Assembly: GCF_023156285.1 (NCBI RefSeq)
Contig: NZ_JAKZAJ010000002.1
Span: forward strand, 645,917 to 709,916
Length of the DNA: 64,000 nucleotides
Origin: Marinobacter koreensis
Lineage (GTDB): Bacteria; Pseudomonadota; Gammaproteobacteria; Pseudomonadales; Oleiphilaceae
Direction of reading: 5' to 3'
Shown here: positions 9,499 through 18,027 of the stretch, in pieces
Layout: every line of letters starts with the position of its first letter
Position numbering within the stretch: the stretch's first letter is position 1
Translations under genes and position numbers: made by a program
The notes under the pieces: generated by a model
What the model was told of the DNA's origin: nothing
What the model saw: the letters and a program-made list of their open reading frames with translations, nothing else
The model's database searches: none

Positions 9499-10500
9499 TC
9501 AGCCTCCCAGTGTCGCGACAAGGACCGCCTTGATGGTGTGCATCCGGTTCTCGGCCTGGTCGAAGACGATGGAGGCCTCGCTCTCAAAGACCTCTTCGGT
9601 CACTTCCATGGCAGACAGTCCGAACTCCTCTTGGATCTCCCGGCCGACGGTGGTGTCGGTATTGTGGAAGGCCGGCAGGCAGTGCATGAACCGAACCCGC
9701 GGATTTGCCGCTTTGGCCATGAGCTCTGCGTTGACCTGATAGGGACTGAGCAGGGCGATCCGTTCCTTCCACTTCTCCTTGGGCTCTCCCATGGAGACCC
9801 AGACATCGGTATAGATGAAATCGACACCGGGGACCGCTTCATCCGGGTTGTCGGTGATCATCACCCGGGCGCCGGTCTGCTCCGCGATCTGCCGCGCCTC
9901 ATCCACAATCTCCGGCTTGGGCCAGCAGGCCTTCGGCGCACACAGTCGCACGTCCATTCCCATCTTGGCACCCCCGAGTAGAAGGCTGTCCCCCATGTTG
10001 TTGCCGGCATCGCCGATGAACACAAACGCCACTTCCCTCAGCGGTTTCTCCACGTGTTCCCGCATGGTGAGAAAATCCGCCAGGATCTGGGTGGGATGGA
10101 ATTCGTCGGTCAGGCCGTTGAACACCGGCACACCGGCGTATTTGGCCAGTTCAGCGACCACAGACTGGCCAAACCCCCGGTACTCGATGGCGTCGTAGAC
10201 CCGTCCCAGTACCCGGGCCGTGTCCCTGACCGATTCCTTGTGGCCGATATGGGTACCGGTAGGTCCCAGGTAGGTGACCCGGGCGCCCTGGTCGTAGGCG
10301 GCCACTTCAAAGCCAACCCGGGTCCGTGTGGAATTCTTCTCGAAAATCAGGGCAATGTCCTTGCCGGTGAGGCGTGGCACCTCGGTACCGGCGTATTTCG
10401 CGGTCTTCAGGTCGGAAGACAGTTTCAGCAGGAATTCGATTTCCCGGGGCGAAAAGTCCTGCAGTGTCAGGAAATGACGATTTTTCAGGTTAAACGCCAT
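9499..10500 (-). CDS. arcB: Ornithine carbamoyltransferase (catabolic, ADI pathway)
   Basis: This enzyme converts citrulline and phosphate to ornithine and carbamoyl phosphate in the arginine deiminase pathway. At 333 residues it has the expected length for a catabolic OTCase. Visible motifs are STRTR (carbamoyl phosphate loop), the [11 protein letters not shown] segment, and FMHCLPAFH containing the conserved HCLP. It lies 18 bases after arcA with an AAGGAG ribosome site. Its position between arcA and arcC favours the catabolic over the anabolic (argF) role. Confidence 0.95.
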   Translation of the reverse strand: MAFNLKNRHFLTLQDFSPREIEFLLKLSSDLKTAKYAGTEVPRLTGKDIALIFEKNSTRTRVGFEVAAYDQGARVTYLGPTGTHIGHKESVRDTARVLGRVYDAIEYRGFGQSVVAELAKYAGVPVFNGLTDEFHPTQILADFLTMREHVEKPLREVAFVFIGDAGNNMGDSLLLGGAKMGMDVRLCAPKACWPKPEIVDEARQIAEQTGARVMITDNPDEAVPGVDFIYTDVWVSMGEPKEKWKERIALLSPYQVNAELMAKAANPRVRFMHCLPAFHNTDTTVGREIQEEFGLSAMEVTEEVFESEASIVFDQAENRMHTIKAVLVATLGG

Positions 10501-10518
10501 GGTCGTTCTCCTTGCTGA

Positions 10519-11748
10519 TTATTCCGGATCCCGGATGGTGGGGCAGCTCATGCATCGTCCGCCTCCCCGTCCGCGACCGAGTTCGGCGCCGGGCATGGCG
10601 AGTACCTCAATACCGACCGCTTCCAGTGCCGCGTTGGTGTCGTCATTGCGGTCGTAACCCACCACCACCCCGGGGCTCAAGGCCAGCACATTGTTGCCAT
10701 CGTTCCATTGCTCCCGTTCGCGCTCGGCCGGATCGTTGCCGCCGGTGGGGACGACTTCCAGGCTGGGATAGCCCAGGATCTCGGCCACCACATCGAACAG
10801 ATGCCGTGAATCCCGGTGGAATCGGAACGGGTGGTTGTCGGTGCTCGGGTACAGGTCGTAGCAGATGATCTCGTCGGCCACTTCCTTGAAGGTAGTGACC
10901 ACGTTGCCACCGCAGAAGGTGAACACGGTATCCAGGTGCATGGAGGCTCGGGCCCTGGGGATCTGGCAGGCGATCACCCGTTCTGCCTGACCGCTGTCAA
11001 ACAGGGATTTTGCCAGCTGGCCCACACCCTGGGGCGATGAGCGCTCGCCCATTCCGACCAGCACCGTACCCTTGCCGATCGGCATCACATCACCGCCCTC
11101 AATCGTGGCCAGGCCATGGTCCTGCAGGGGATCACCCCAGTGGACGTGGACCTTGCCGGCAAAGGCCGGGTGGAAACGATAGACCGCCGCCATCAGCAGA
11201 GTTTCTGGTTTGCGGGCTGGCCAGTACATGGGGTTGAGGGTGACTCCGCCATAGATCCACGCGCTGTTGTCCCGGGTGAACAGGAAGTTGGGCAGCGGAG
11301 GCAGCACGAACCCGAGGGCGCCCAGATGATTGCCAAATAATCCGGCGGGATCGAAAGGCAGATCGGACACCCGGAGGCCGCCCATCAGGTACTCGGCCAG
11401 GGTTCGGCCCGGAAGCTGGTCCATCCAGGCCCGCAGGTCCGCCAGCATGCCCATGCCCACGTAGTTGTTGGTAATCCGGTGGTCGAGAATCCATTTCCTG
11501 GCCTCGGTGATGTCCAGTGTCTCCGCCAACAGATCGTTGACGTCGAGCACGTCCACGCCCCGCGATCGCATCAACTGGACAAAGACATCGTGGTCTTTCT
11601 GGGCCTGCTTGACCCAGAACACGTCGTCGAACAGCAGTTCGTCACAGTTGGAGGGGGTCAGCCTTCGATGGGCCAGGCCGGGTCGACAGACGATGACCTG
11701 GCGCAGGGTTCCGGTTTCCGAATGCACGCCGAGTGTGTGCTTGTCCAT
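10519..11748 (-). CDS. arcA: Arginine deiminase
   Basis: Arginine deiminase hydrolyses arginine to citrulline and ammonia. The 409-residue protein opens with [19 protein letters not shown], includes FTRDNSAWI and the HLDTVFTFC segment carrying the catalytic His/Asp, and ends with [12 protein letters not shown], where the conserved Cys is the nucleophile. AAAGGAG precedes the ATG. It follows arcD by 24 bases and precedes arcB by 18, so the operon order is arcD-A-B-C as in Pseudomonas. Confidence 0.97.
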   Translation of the reverse strand: MDKHTLGVHSETGTLRQVIVCRPGLAHRRLTPSNCDELLFDDVFWVKQAQKDHDVFVQLMRSRGVDVLDVNDLLAETLDITEARKWILDHRITNNYVGMGMLADLRAWMDQLPGRTLAEYLMGGLRVSDLPFDPAGLFGNHLGALGFVLPPLPNFLFTRDNSAWIYGGVTLNPMYWPARKPETLLMAAVYRFHPAFAGKVHVHWGDPLQDHGLATIEGGDVMPIGKGTVLVGMGERSSPQGVGQLAKSLFDSGQAERVIACQIPRARASMHLDTVFTFCGGNVVTTFKEVADEIICYDLYPSTDNHPFRFHRDSRHLFDVVAEILGYPSLEVVPTGGNDPAEREREQWNDGNNVLALSPGVVVGYDRNDDTNAALEAVGIEVLAMPGAELGRGRGGGRCMSCPTIRDPE

Positions 11749-11772
11749 GGCGTTTTCTCCTTTGAAGACGGG

Positions 11773-13227
11773 TCAGATCAGGGCCGCGACACTGATCACC
11801 ACAGAAATGAAGATCGTCAGAATCAGCAGCAGCGGCCAGATGAAGGCCAGCCAGCGATCGTAGGAGACCCGGCCGATCGCCAGTCCTCCGACCACGACGG
11901 CAAAGGTGGGGTTGATCAGGTTTACCAGTCCATTGGCGGACTGATACGCGGTGACCACCAGCTCCCGGCCGACGCCGGCGAAATCCGCCAGCGGCGCGAG
12001 GATCGGCATCGAAAGGACCGCCAGACCAGAGGAGGACGGCACGAAGAAACTCATGCCCACTTCAATCCAGAAAATCAGGTTGATGAACAGCAGGTTGGAC
12101 AGGCCGCCCACCGATTGCTCGGCAGAATGGAGGATGGTGTCGGCGATCAGCCCCTGCTCCATGATCACCACAATGCCGCGGGCCAGTCCGACCACCAGGG
12201 CCACACCCAGAAGATCCCGGGCGCCGTCGACAAAACTGCCAGTCAGGCCTTTTTCCCCAAGGCGGCCGACCAGGCCGATTACGATGGCCGCGCCGAGAAA
12301 CAACGCGCCCATGCGGGCCATCCACCAGCCCTGTGAGGAAACCCCCCAGATCATGACTACAAAGGTCAGCGCGAAGATCACCAGGACCACTTTCTGGGTG
12401 GTGGTGAGTCGTGCCTCCTCGAACCCTTCCTCATGATCCTGCAGAAACAGTTTCCGGTGAGCCTCCAGTTGCCTGGCCACCACTGACCGCGTCGGATCGG
12501 CCTTTACCCGCCGGGCGTAGCGCATGACATAGGCCGCGCAAATCAGGAGCCCGCCGATCAGCAGGATGAACCTGGCAATAATGCCATCGGTGAACGGGAT
12601 ACTGGCGGCGTTGGAGGCTATGACCGTGGCAAACGGATTGATGGTGGAACCCAGCACGCCGATACCCGCCCCGATCAGTATAATGGCGACCCCCGTCACC
12701 GCGTCGTAGCCAGCCGATATCACCACCGGAATCAATATGGCGTAGAAGGCCAGGGTCTCCTCGGCCATGCCATAGGTGGTCCCCCCGATGGAAAACAGCC
12801 CCATGAGGATCGGAATCATCCATATTTCGCGGCCTGACATTCGTCTCATGGCCGTCTTTATACCGGTATCGATGGCTCCGGTGGCGTTGGTGACGCCGAG
12901 AAAGCCACCGAGGAACAGCACGAACAGGGCGACGTCGATGGCGTTGGCGACGTAACTGTCCGGATCGTAGAAGCCGGCGACCGGCGCGAGCATGATGTCG
13001 ACAAAACCCTGCGGGTTGGGATCCACTTCCTTGTAGGTACCCGGCAAGGCCACTTCCCGACCCACTTCGTCATTCTGCACCCTATCGTATTGTCCTGCGG
13101 GGATGACCCAGGTCAGTGCGGCCACCAGGACGATAAGGCCGAAAAGAATGGTGTAGGCGGTTGGAAAACGGGATGCCAGGTCTTTCTTGTGCTCTTCGGG
13201 GAGGTTGGGTTCGTCGGACGGGATCAT
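11773..13227 (-). CDS. arcD: YfcC-family arginine/ornithine antiporter
   Basis: A polytopic membrane protein of about 484 residues of the YfcC family: the first membrane segment is ILFGLIVLVAALTWVIPAGQYDR, followed by a periplasmic loop and about eleven further hydrophobic helices, with conserved stretches GIGVLGSTINPFA and FFVPSSSGLAVLSMPI. By position it is the arginine/ornithine exchanger of the ADI operon. YfcC-type exchangers replace the APC-type ArcD of Pseudomonas in some bacteria. The start at 13227 has AAAGGAGAG upstream; a longer frame reaches 13278. Substrate is inferred from context. Confidence 0.85.
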   Translation of the reverse strand: MIPSDEPNLPEEHKKDLASRFPTAYTILFGLIVLVAALTWVIPAGQYDRVQNDEVGREVALPGTYKEVDPNPQGFVDIMLAPVAGFYDPDSYVANAIDVALFVLFLGGFLGVTNATGAIDTGIKTAMRRMSGREIWMIPILMGLFSIGGTTYGMAEETLAFYAILIPVVISAGYDAVTGVAIILIGAGIGVLGSTINPFATVIASNAASIPFTDGIIARFILLIGGLLICAAYVMRYARRVKADPTRSVVARQLEAHRKLFLQDHEEGFEEARLTTTQKVVLVIFALTFVVMIWGVSSQGWWMARMGALFLGAAIVIGLVGRLGEKGLTGSFVDGARDLLGVALVVGLARGIVVIMEQGLIADTILHSAEQSVGGLSNLLFINLIFWIEVGMSFFVPSSSGLAVLSMPILAPLADFAGVGRELVVTAYQSANGLVNLINPTFAVVVGGLAIGRVSYDRWLAFIWPLLLILTIFISVVISVAALI

Positions 13228-13350
13228 CGCTTCTCTCCTTTCCCTGGTGCCAGCAACGTGAATATCCCTATGACTCAAGCACTGGTATCGCGATTAGTCC
13301 ATTTGGTAGAGAGGGTTTTGGCCCCGGAAGGGAGAAATTCGAGCGGGGGT

Positions 13351-13364
13351 TTGACTTCGGTCAT
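13351..13364 (-). promoter_or_regulatory. Possible weak ANR/FNR box upstream of arcD
   Basis: TTGAC-TTCG-GTCAT matches seven of the ten informative positions of the FNR/ANR consensus TTGAT-N4-ATCAA. ADI operons in pseudomonads are activated by ANR under low oxygen, so such a site is expected here. No good -10 lies at the proper distance on the arcD strand, so this is the weaker of two candidates. Confidence 0.22.
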
Positions 13365-13446
13365 AAGGTTCGGGTGGCTATCTCCGAGTTTAAGCGGCGG
13401 GATCCGCTTTGAAGTCCGATATGGCGCGACGGTATACCGGAATGTA

Positions 13447-13460
13447 TTGCCAAGTATCAA
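13447..13460 (-). promoter_or_regulatory. Candidate ANR/FNR box for the arcDABC operon
   Basis: TTGCC-AAGT-ATCAA matches eight of ten informative positions of TTGAT-N4-ATCAA, with one half-site perfect. Its centre is about 33 bases from a CATATC hexamer (minus strand, 13418-13423), the spacing expected for a class II FNR-activated promoter reading toward arcD. It also coincides with the -35 of a strong rightward promoter, so binding could switch between the two directions. Inferred. Confidence 0.38.
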
Positions 13461-13475
13461 GGGGGTTACTATAAT
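13447..13475 (+). promoter_or_regulatory. Strong sigma-70-type promoter reading rightward with no gene behind it
   Basis: TTGCCA (13447-13452), a 17-base spacer and a perfect TATAAT (13470-13475) predict a start near 13482 on the plus strand. No plus-strand gene follows; DUF3800 is antisense. A terminator-like hairpin follows at 13514-13541. Confidence 0.55.
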
Positions 13476-13501
13476 TCTGGTCAAGTGGATTGGGGGTGCC
13501 C

Positions 13502-13515
13502 GGTCGGCGTTACAG
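13502..13515. repeat. Imperfect copy of the tRNA-Pro 3' end (attachment-site-like)
   Basis: Fourteen bases (GGTCGGCGTTACAG) match the 3' end of tRNA-Pro(CGG) at 22946-22959 (GGTCGGCGTGGCAG) at 12 positions, nine of them consecutive, in direct orientation. The two copies bracket the restriction island exactly, as attL and attR would. No integrase gene is present, so this may be a relic or coincidence. Confidence 0.3.
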
Positions 13516-13541
13516 CCTCGGTGAGTTTCATCGGGGCTTTT
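13514..13541 (+). terminator. Rho-independent terminator-like hairpin at the end of DUF3800
   Basis: Arms 13514-13524 and 13528-13538 form an 11-pair stem (two G-U pairs) with a three-base loop, followed by TTTTCGCTTTC on the plus strand. The U-tract is on the plus side only, so it best terminates rightward transcripts, though the hairpin also spans the DUF3800 stop codon on the minus strand. Confidence 0.5.
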
Positions 13542-14373
13542 CGCTTTCTGAAAGGGGGTAAACTTTCAATCCCATGCCCTCATACCCAGTGCCCACACAC
13601 CCTCGCCCGCCGTCGCAATAGAATTTTTTCTTCAATACTTCGAATGCTTTGTTTGGTTGGTCAGGTTTCAAGACGCTTAGTCCAATCGGCCTTGCCACCA
13701 AGTCTGCCAGTTGCAACCCTGAAGACATGGTTCGTTTGTCTGAAAACAGGACATCAAAAGGCAACTGCTGGGAAAGCCTGTTGGCTCCATCGCAGATTCG
13801 CCTGAATTCGAGCTCCAGCTCGTTATCTTCCTTTCGGCCTCTGCACTCGACCACGACATGCGTTTTCTGTGTATGTTGATGTTTCTCCTGAAGAAATTCG
13901 TAAAGAGTTTCCAGGCAGAATCCCAATGCGATGTGGTAGGGGTTTGAGTTTGCGTCTGCATGCCTGGTCAGTCGTCTCTTGTCGATCACGCAGCTGATGA
14001 GTATGAAGTTACTGTGCTCAATGATCCCTGTGAGTTCATCCATAAAGGCTTTGCGCTGCTCCGGACTCCGGAAAATATTAAAGGCCCCTTTTTCCTTTCG
14101 GATTTCGTTCTCATGCAACACAACCTGATCGTGGCCAAAGTGATTGAACTTGAACTTCTCCAGTGCAGAAACCACTTGCTCGCTGTAATGCCGTTTGTGG
14201 AACACACAGAAGGCCAGGACAAACAGAGGATAATGTTTGTCGATTTTCTCCATGCTGTGGTCGCCGCTTTCATCAACGTAGACGATATACTTGCTAAACT
14301 GGGTTTCCGGAGAGCTACCGGGTATCGGATCATCCGAAAACAGGGGTAGTTGTTGATCGTCCTTCTCAGGCAT
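13528..14373 (-). CDS. DUF3800 domain protein, last gene of the type I RM operon
   Basis: A 281-residue protein beginning the DUF3800 domain with YIVYVDESGDHS (the conserved DESG motif) and ending it with SSGLQLADLVA, where the acidic residue of QLADL is conserved. The family is thought to adopt an RNase H-like fold and is common in mobile and defence regions; no biochemical function is established. The ATG at 14373 has a very good AAGGAGAAAGG site and lies eight bases inside the end of hsdS, so it is coupled to it. Its A+T content is visibly higher than that of the flanking arc genes, consistent with acquisition. Confidence 0.85.
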   Translation of the reverse strand: MPEKDDQQLPLFSDDPIPGSSPETQFSKYIVYVDESGDHSMEKIDKHYPLFVLAFCVFHKRHYSEQVVSALEKFKFNHFGHDQVVLHENEIRKEKGAFNIFRSPEQRKAFMDELTGIIEHSNFILISCVIDKRRLTRHADANSNPYHIALGFCLETLYEFLQEKHQHTQKTHVVVECRGRKEDNELELEFRRICDGANRLSQQLPFDVLFSDKRTMSSGLQLADLVARPIGLSVLKPDQPNKAFEVLKKKFYCDGGRGCVGTGYEGMGLKVYPLSESEKPR

Positions 14374-15760
14374 TCGCCTTTCTCCTTGACCCTTTCGCCG
14401 GCTTAACCGCCGCCCGCTGCGCCTTGATCCGCTCCAGCAACGCCTCCGCATTGTTCTCCCCGCTGATCAGCTCCGGGTTGTCCTTGCGCCATTGCTCGGT
14501 GAGTTCGCCCCGGAAGGCTTTGGCCAGGATCGACTGGGTGAGATTGTTGACGCGGGCCAGGGCGTTGTTGACCTGCTGTTCGATGCGGTCGGCATGGGCG
14601 AAGAGTTGGTCTACTCGGCGGACGATTTCGGTTTGTTCTTCTACAGCGAAAAGTGGGATGGCGAGTTCCAGAAATTGACCGTTTCTGAGGTGTACCTGAG
14701 TAGCGCCAACCTTTTCCTTTTTGACCTGGCTGCGGTATTGGGGGGCATTGGAAAAAGCAATTAAGTAATCCTCAATGGCAACATTGGGATCTAACTTCAG
14801 TCCATACATGCCTTGTGTGATCAGAGCAGGATCTTGACCCTGATATCTCCCGATTAGTCCCAAAAAATCAGCTTTTTGGGATAAGTCGCGAAGAGTCACT
14901 ACTATCGTCCCGTTAGGAATGACTTTTTTCGAGTTGCTCTCTACGAATGCTAAAGGAACATATTTGGGGTTCCGTTTGTCCTCAATGCGCCCATATTCTT
15001 TGATGTCGCCTTTATTTAGCGCGAGCACTCCATTTTCGGAGTAATCTGAAGTCTTCGGGCTCGCTCCACCGACCATGCTCTCAATACAATCTGATAACTT
15101 ACCGTTAGTGGGATTTGGAAGGCCTGAATAACGACGCCACTCCTCCGTCAACCGCCCACTCATCGCTGCAGCCAGCACGGACTGGCGGAAGCGTTTGAGG
15201 ATTTGCGGGATGCGTTCGAGGCGGGCTTTGGTGTTTTCCACTTGGGCCAGCAGGGTGTCGAGTTTGTCGGCGATGACTTTTTGTTCGGCGAGGGGTGGTA
15301 CCGGTACCGAAAGGTTTTTCAGCTTTGTACCGTTAACGTTGGGCTGTCCGATTCCTGCACTGAAGTCCGTGATTTGGCGCCAATAATATGGAGATTGAAA
15401 ATAGTTGGCCAAAAACTCTATTGAGACACCTTCCAAGCAGCGGACGCGGATTAGATATGATGCATAAACAGAATCCGGAATCTCGCCTTTTAGAAGATAG
15501 CTTTTGCCAACGGTAGCACCGGTCCTAGCAAAAACAAGATCGCTCGGTTTCAGTCGGTATTTCCCAACTTTCTCGGGTTCTATTTTGCAGTTCGGAACGT
15601 TTGGCCAGTTCACAGTATTGTTTTGAATATCTGTGATGCGTAGAAGCTTTACCCCTGTTGGCTCAGAGGTCGCCGACGCAGTGTAACCATAGGAAATATC
15701 GGAAGATATATCTCCAAGGTCGGTCAGTTGCCAATTTGCTGGAAGAAGTTGGCTTTGCAT
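14366..15760 (-). CDS. hsdS: Type I restriction-modification specificity subunit HsdS
   Basis: HsdS recognises the bipartite DNA target for the HsdM/HsdR complex. The 464-residue protein shows two target-recognition halves, each followed by a conserved helix: PVPPLAEQKVIADKLDTLLAQVE near residue 160 and AVEEQTEIVRRVDQLFAHADRIEQQ near residue 380. The first half starts GDISSDISYGYTASAT. Its ATG overlaps the hsdM stop by one base (TAATG). The recognition domains are more A+T-rich than the linkers, as usual in exchangeable TRDs. Confidence 0.95.
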   Translation of the reverse strand: MQSQLLPANWQLTDLGDISSDISYGYTASATSEPTGVKLLRITDIQNNTVNWPNVPNCKIEPEKVGKYRLKPSDLVFARTGATVGKSYLLKGEIPDSVYASYLIRVRCLEGVSIEFLANYFQSPYYWRQITDFSAGIGQPNVNGTKLKNLSVPVPPLAEQKVIADKLDTLLAQVENTKARLERIPQILKRFRQSVLAAAMSGRLTEEWRRYSGLPNPTNGKLSDCIESMVGGASPKTSDYSENGVLALNKGDIKEYGRIEDKRNPKYVPLAFVESNSKKVIPNGTIVVTLRDLSQKADFLGLIGRYQGQDPALITQGMYGLKLDPNVAIEDYLIAFSNAPQYRSQVKKEKVGATQVHLRNGQFLELAIPLFAVEEQTEIVRRVDQLFAHADRIEQQVNNALARVNNLTQSILAKAFRGELTEQWRKDNPELISGENNAEALLERIKAQRAAVKPAKGSRRKANA

Positions 15761-17376
15761 TACTTAACCTCACCCATCACTTCCCGAAAAAGCACCTCCG
15801 CCCCATCAGCCTCCTCCGCCCCCAACTCCCGCATCAGTGAATCCAGTTCTCCAAGAGCCTGCACCAGCTCCCCCATCGCCTCACCCGCCAACACACTCGG
15901 TTCCGGCAAATTGGCGGCATCCACGCTGTCGCTGTCTTTCAGCCAGGAAATATCCAGCGAGTCGCCCTTGTGTTCGGCTATCCATTGGCGGCTGAAGCAG
16001 CGCCAGCGGCTGTGGGCCAGGCGAGGGTCGATGCCTTCGTTTTCGTCGCTGTGTTCCGGCAGTTCGATGGCGTCGGAATGGAAGCTGTATTCGCCCTCTT
16101 TGCGCTCGCTGTCGCCGTTGGGGCTATCGCCATAAACGGCTTCAAATGGCTTCAGGTGCTGGTCGCCAAAGGGGGTGCGTTTGCCGAAGCTGGGCATGTT
16201 GGTGCGCAGGTCGTAGACCCAGACGTTTTCGGTGCAGTGTTCTTCCTGGTATTTGTCCGTCGCGCTGCCCTTGGTAAAGAACAGCACGTTGGTTTTCACG
16301 CCCTGGGCGTAGAAGATGCCGGTGGGCAGGCGCAGGAGGGTGTGCAGGTTGCACTTGTGCATTAAATCCCGGCGTACGTCGGTGCCCACCCCGGCTTCGA
16401 ACAGCACGTTGTCCGGCAGTACCACGGCGGCGCGGCCACCGGGTTTGAGGTTGCGGTAGATGTGCTGCAAAAAGGCGAGCTGTTTGTTGCTGGTTTTGTA
16501 GGTCAGGTCGTCCCGGGTGATGCTGGCATCACCACCCTTGCTGGTGCCGAAAGGCGGGTTGGCCAGGATCACGTCAGCCTTCTCCAGCCCGGCGCCGGTC
16601 TGGCCCAGGGCGTTGCCCAGGTGCACGACGCCCTCGGCATCCCCTTCCATGCCGTGCAGCAGGCAGTTCATCAGGGCCAGCCGGCGGGTGCCGGGCACCA
16701 GTTCGATGCCGATGTAAGCCTGTGTCGTTTGGAATGTCTTGGCTTCGTCCTTCAGTTCGTACAATTCGTCGGTCTGGCTTTTGATGTACTCGTGGGCGGC
16801 AATCAGAAAGCCCGCGGTGCCCGCGGCCGGATCCTGGATGCGTTCGCCGGGTTGGGGTTTGAGGCAGCGCACCATGGTGTTGATCAGGGCGCGGGGGGTG
16901 AAGTACTGGCCGGCGCCGGACTTGGTCTCGTTGGCGTTCTTCTCCAGCAGGCCTTCGTACAGGTCGCCCAGGCCGTCTTTCTGGGCGCTGAACCAGTCGA
17001 TCTGGTCCAGGGTCTTGATCATCTGCTCCAGGTGGCGCGGCTCCCGCAGGCGGGTCTGGGCATCGGCGTAGATGGCGCTGATCAGCGGGTCGTCGTGCAC
17101 CCGGTTGCCCTCGCCATCCTTGCCGGTGGACAGGCTGAGCAGGATGCGTTTGTAATCGTTCAGCAGGTTGATCCCGGATTTGCCGTTCAGGTCGGTCCAG
17201 CGGCAGCCTTCCGGCAGCGGGTGCTCTTTCAGGGTGCCGGCTTCGGTGTTCTCATGCACCATCTTGATAAACAGCAGCAGCACCAGTTCGGTGACGTAAT
17301 CCGAGTAGTTGATGCCGTCGTCCCGAAGAACGTCGCAGAGGTTCCAGAGCTTCTGGACGATGTCGTTGTTGGTCAT
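15760..17376 (-). CDS. hsdM: Type I restriction-modification DNA methyltransferase HsdM
   Basis: An N6-adenine methyltransferase protecting host DNA and forming the core of the HsdRMS complex. The 538-residue protein has the HsdM N-terminal helical domain (DIVQKLWNLCDVLRDDGINY), the S-adenosylmethionine motif DPAAGTAGFLIAA and the catalytic NPPF in DVILANPPFGTSKGG. AAGGA precedes the ATG at 17376. It is followed by hsdS and DUF3800 in one overlapping operon. A 15-base-arm palindrome lies about 80 bases upstream. Confidence 0.97.
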   Translation of the reverse strand: MTNNDIVQKLWNLCDVLRDDGINYSDYVTELVLLLFIKMVHENTEAGTLKEHPLPEGCRWTDLNGKSGINLLNDYKRILLSLSTGKDGEGNRVHDDPLISAIYADAQTRLREPRHLEQMIKTLDQIDWFSAQKDGLGDLYEGLLEKNANETKSGAGQYFTPRALINTMVRCLKPQPGERIQDPAAGTAGFLIAAHEYIKSQTDELYELKDEAKTFQTTQAYIGIELVPGTRRLALMNCLLHGMEGDAEGVVHLGNALGQTGAGLEKADVILANPPFGTSKGGDASITRDDLTYKTSNKQLAFLQHIYRNLKPGGRAAVVLPDNVLFEAGVGTDVRRDLMHKCNLHTLLRLPTGIFYAQGVKTNVLFFTKGSATDKYQEEHCTENVWVYDLRTNMPSFGKRTPFGDQHLKPFEAVYGDSPNGDSERKEGEYSFHSDAIELPEHSDENEGIDPRLAHSRWRCFSRQWIAEHKGDSLDISWLKDSDSVDAANLPEPSVLAGEAMGELVQALGELDSLMRELGAEEADGAEVLFREVMGEVK

Positions 17377-17455
17377 AGGGGATCCTTTGAGAGGCGCGCC
17401 GTTTTCGTTAGCGCCTCATGTATAAAAAATGCCAAAATCTTTGCATGTTGCGGGG

Positions 17456-17490
17456 GACATGTTAAGAAAAGCGGGTTTTCTTAACATGTC
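17456..17490. repeat. Perfect 15-base inverted repeat between the TOPRIM gene and hsdM
   Basis: Arms 17456-17470 (GACATGTTAAGAAAA) and 17476-17490 are exact reverse complements around GCGGG. The right arm includes the stop codon of the TOPRIM-like gene. There is no T-run on the minus strand, so a simple terminator is not well supported. It could be an operator, an RNA processing hairpin or an insertion scar. Confidence 0.75.
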
Positions 17491-18020
17491 GTGCAGTTTG
17501 GTTCTTGCCGTAGCGTTTGTCGTAGGGACACAACAGATTTGTTTGTGGTTGCTGTGAGTACTGGTTCAGGAAAAAGTCTCTGATAGGCATCACTGCTTGT
17601 GTGCGCGCCGTCCAGTGCAGGATGGAGCCGTTTTTTCAGAGAGCTTGCCGATTCATGTTCTCTGACCGGCTCACCCAATACATCCAAAAGGGCTCCCTCT
17701 AGGCAGGTTGGTGACCATAGAATAATGGTATAGCCGTTGGACTTTGCTTTCCTCCGGTCTTGTTCCGTTGGCGGAACATCAGAATCTAATACCAGAATCC
17801 TGTGATCATAGTCTTCACCACGAAAACTTCGAACGGCATTGGTAATAATATTGCCGGGGGAGCCACCATCGCCTGCTTCAACTTTTGCCCTTGTGCCACT
17901 GCCCCTCGGGCAGAAAATTTTTTTCATGTGAGTAATAAAGGCTTTGTCGTCTGCGCCTTCCCCCACGACTAACAAGGTGGTTTGAACAAGAGCCTTTCGT
18001 TTACTGCGTCCTTTCGCCAT
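17481..18020 (-). CDS. TOPRIM/RloB-like protein paired with an AAA ATPase
   Basis: A 179-residue protein with a TOPRIM-like acidic pattern: E21 in LLVVGEGADD, D79 and D81 in ILVLDSDVPP, and E108 in SPTCLEGALL, a layout shared by RloB, OLD and PARIS-type effector nucleases. The start at 18020 has GAGGAG and lies seven bases after the ATPase gene; a longer frame would run into that gene. Such ATPase plus TOPRIM pairs (RloA/RloB, AbiL, AriA/AriB) act as abortive phage defence. Nuclease activity is inferred; the exact family is uncertain. Confidence 0.7.
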   Translation of the reverse strand: MAKGRSKRKALVQTTLLVVGEGADDKAFITHMKKIFCPRGSGTRAKVEAGDGGSPGNIITNAVRSFRGEDYDHRILVLDSDVPPTEQDRRKAKSNGYTIILWSPTCLEGALLDVLGEPVREHESASSLKKRLHPALDGAHTSSDAYQRLFPEPVLTATTNKSVVSLRQTLRQEPNCTTC

Positions 18021-18027
18021 GTTCTCC

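Larger units (their letters stand above)
13482..13541 (+). ncRNA. Candidate small RNA between arcD and the defence island
   Basis: A near-consensus promoter and a hairpin with a U-tract enclose only about 60 bases, with no convincing open frame. This is the layout of a small untranslated RNA, partly antisense to the 3' end of the DUF3800 gene. It could instead be a promoter orphaned when the island inserted. No known RNA family is recognised. Confidence 0.3.

Noticed and set aside
13228..13527. Small protein-coding gene between arcD and DUF3800
   Set aside because: Open frames here lack ribosome sites and conserved sequence; regulatory elements explain the region better.
16462..17484. Plus-strand frame opposite hsdM (340 codons)
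   Set aside because: Antisense to the NPPF/SAM-motif frame of HsdM; no ribosome site.
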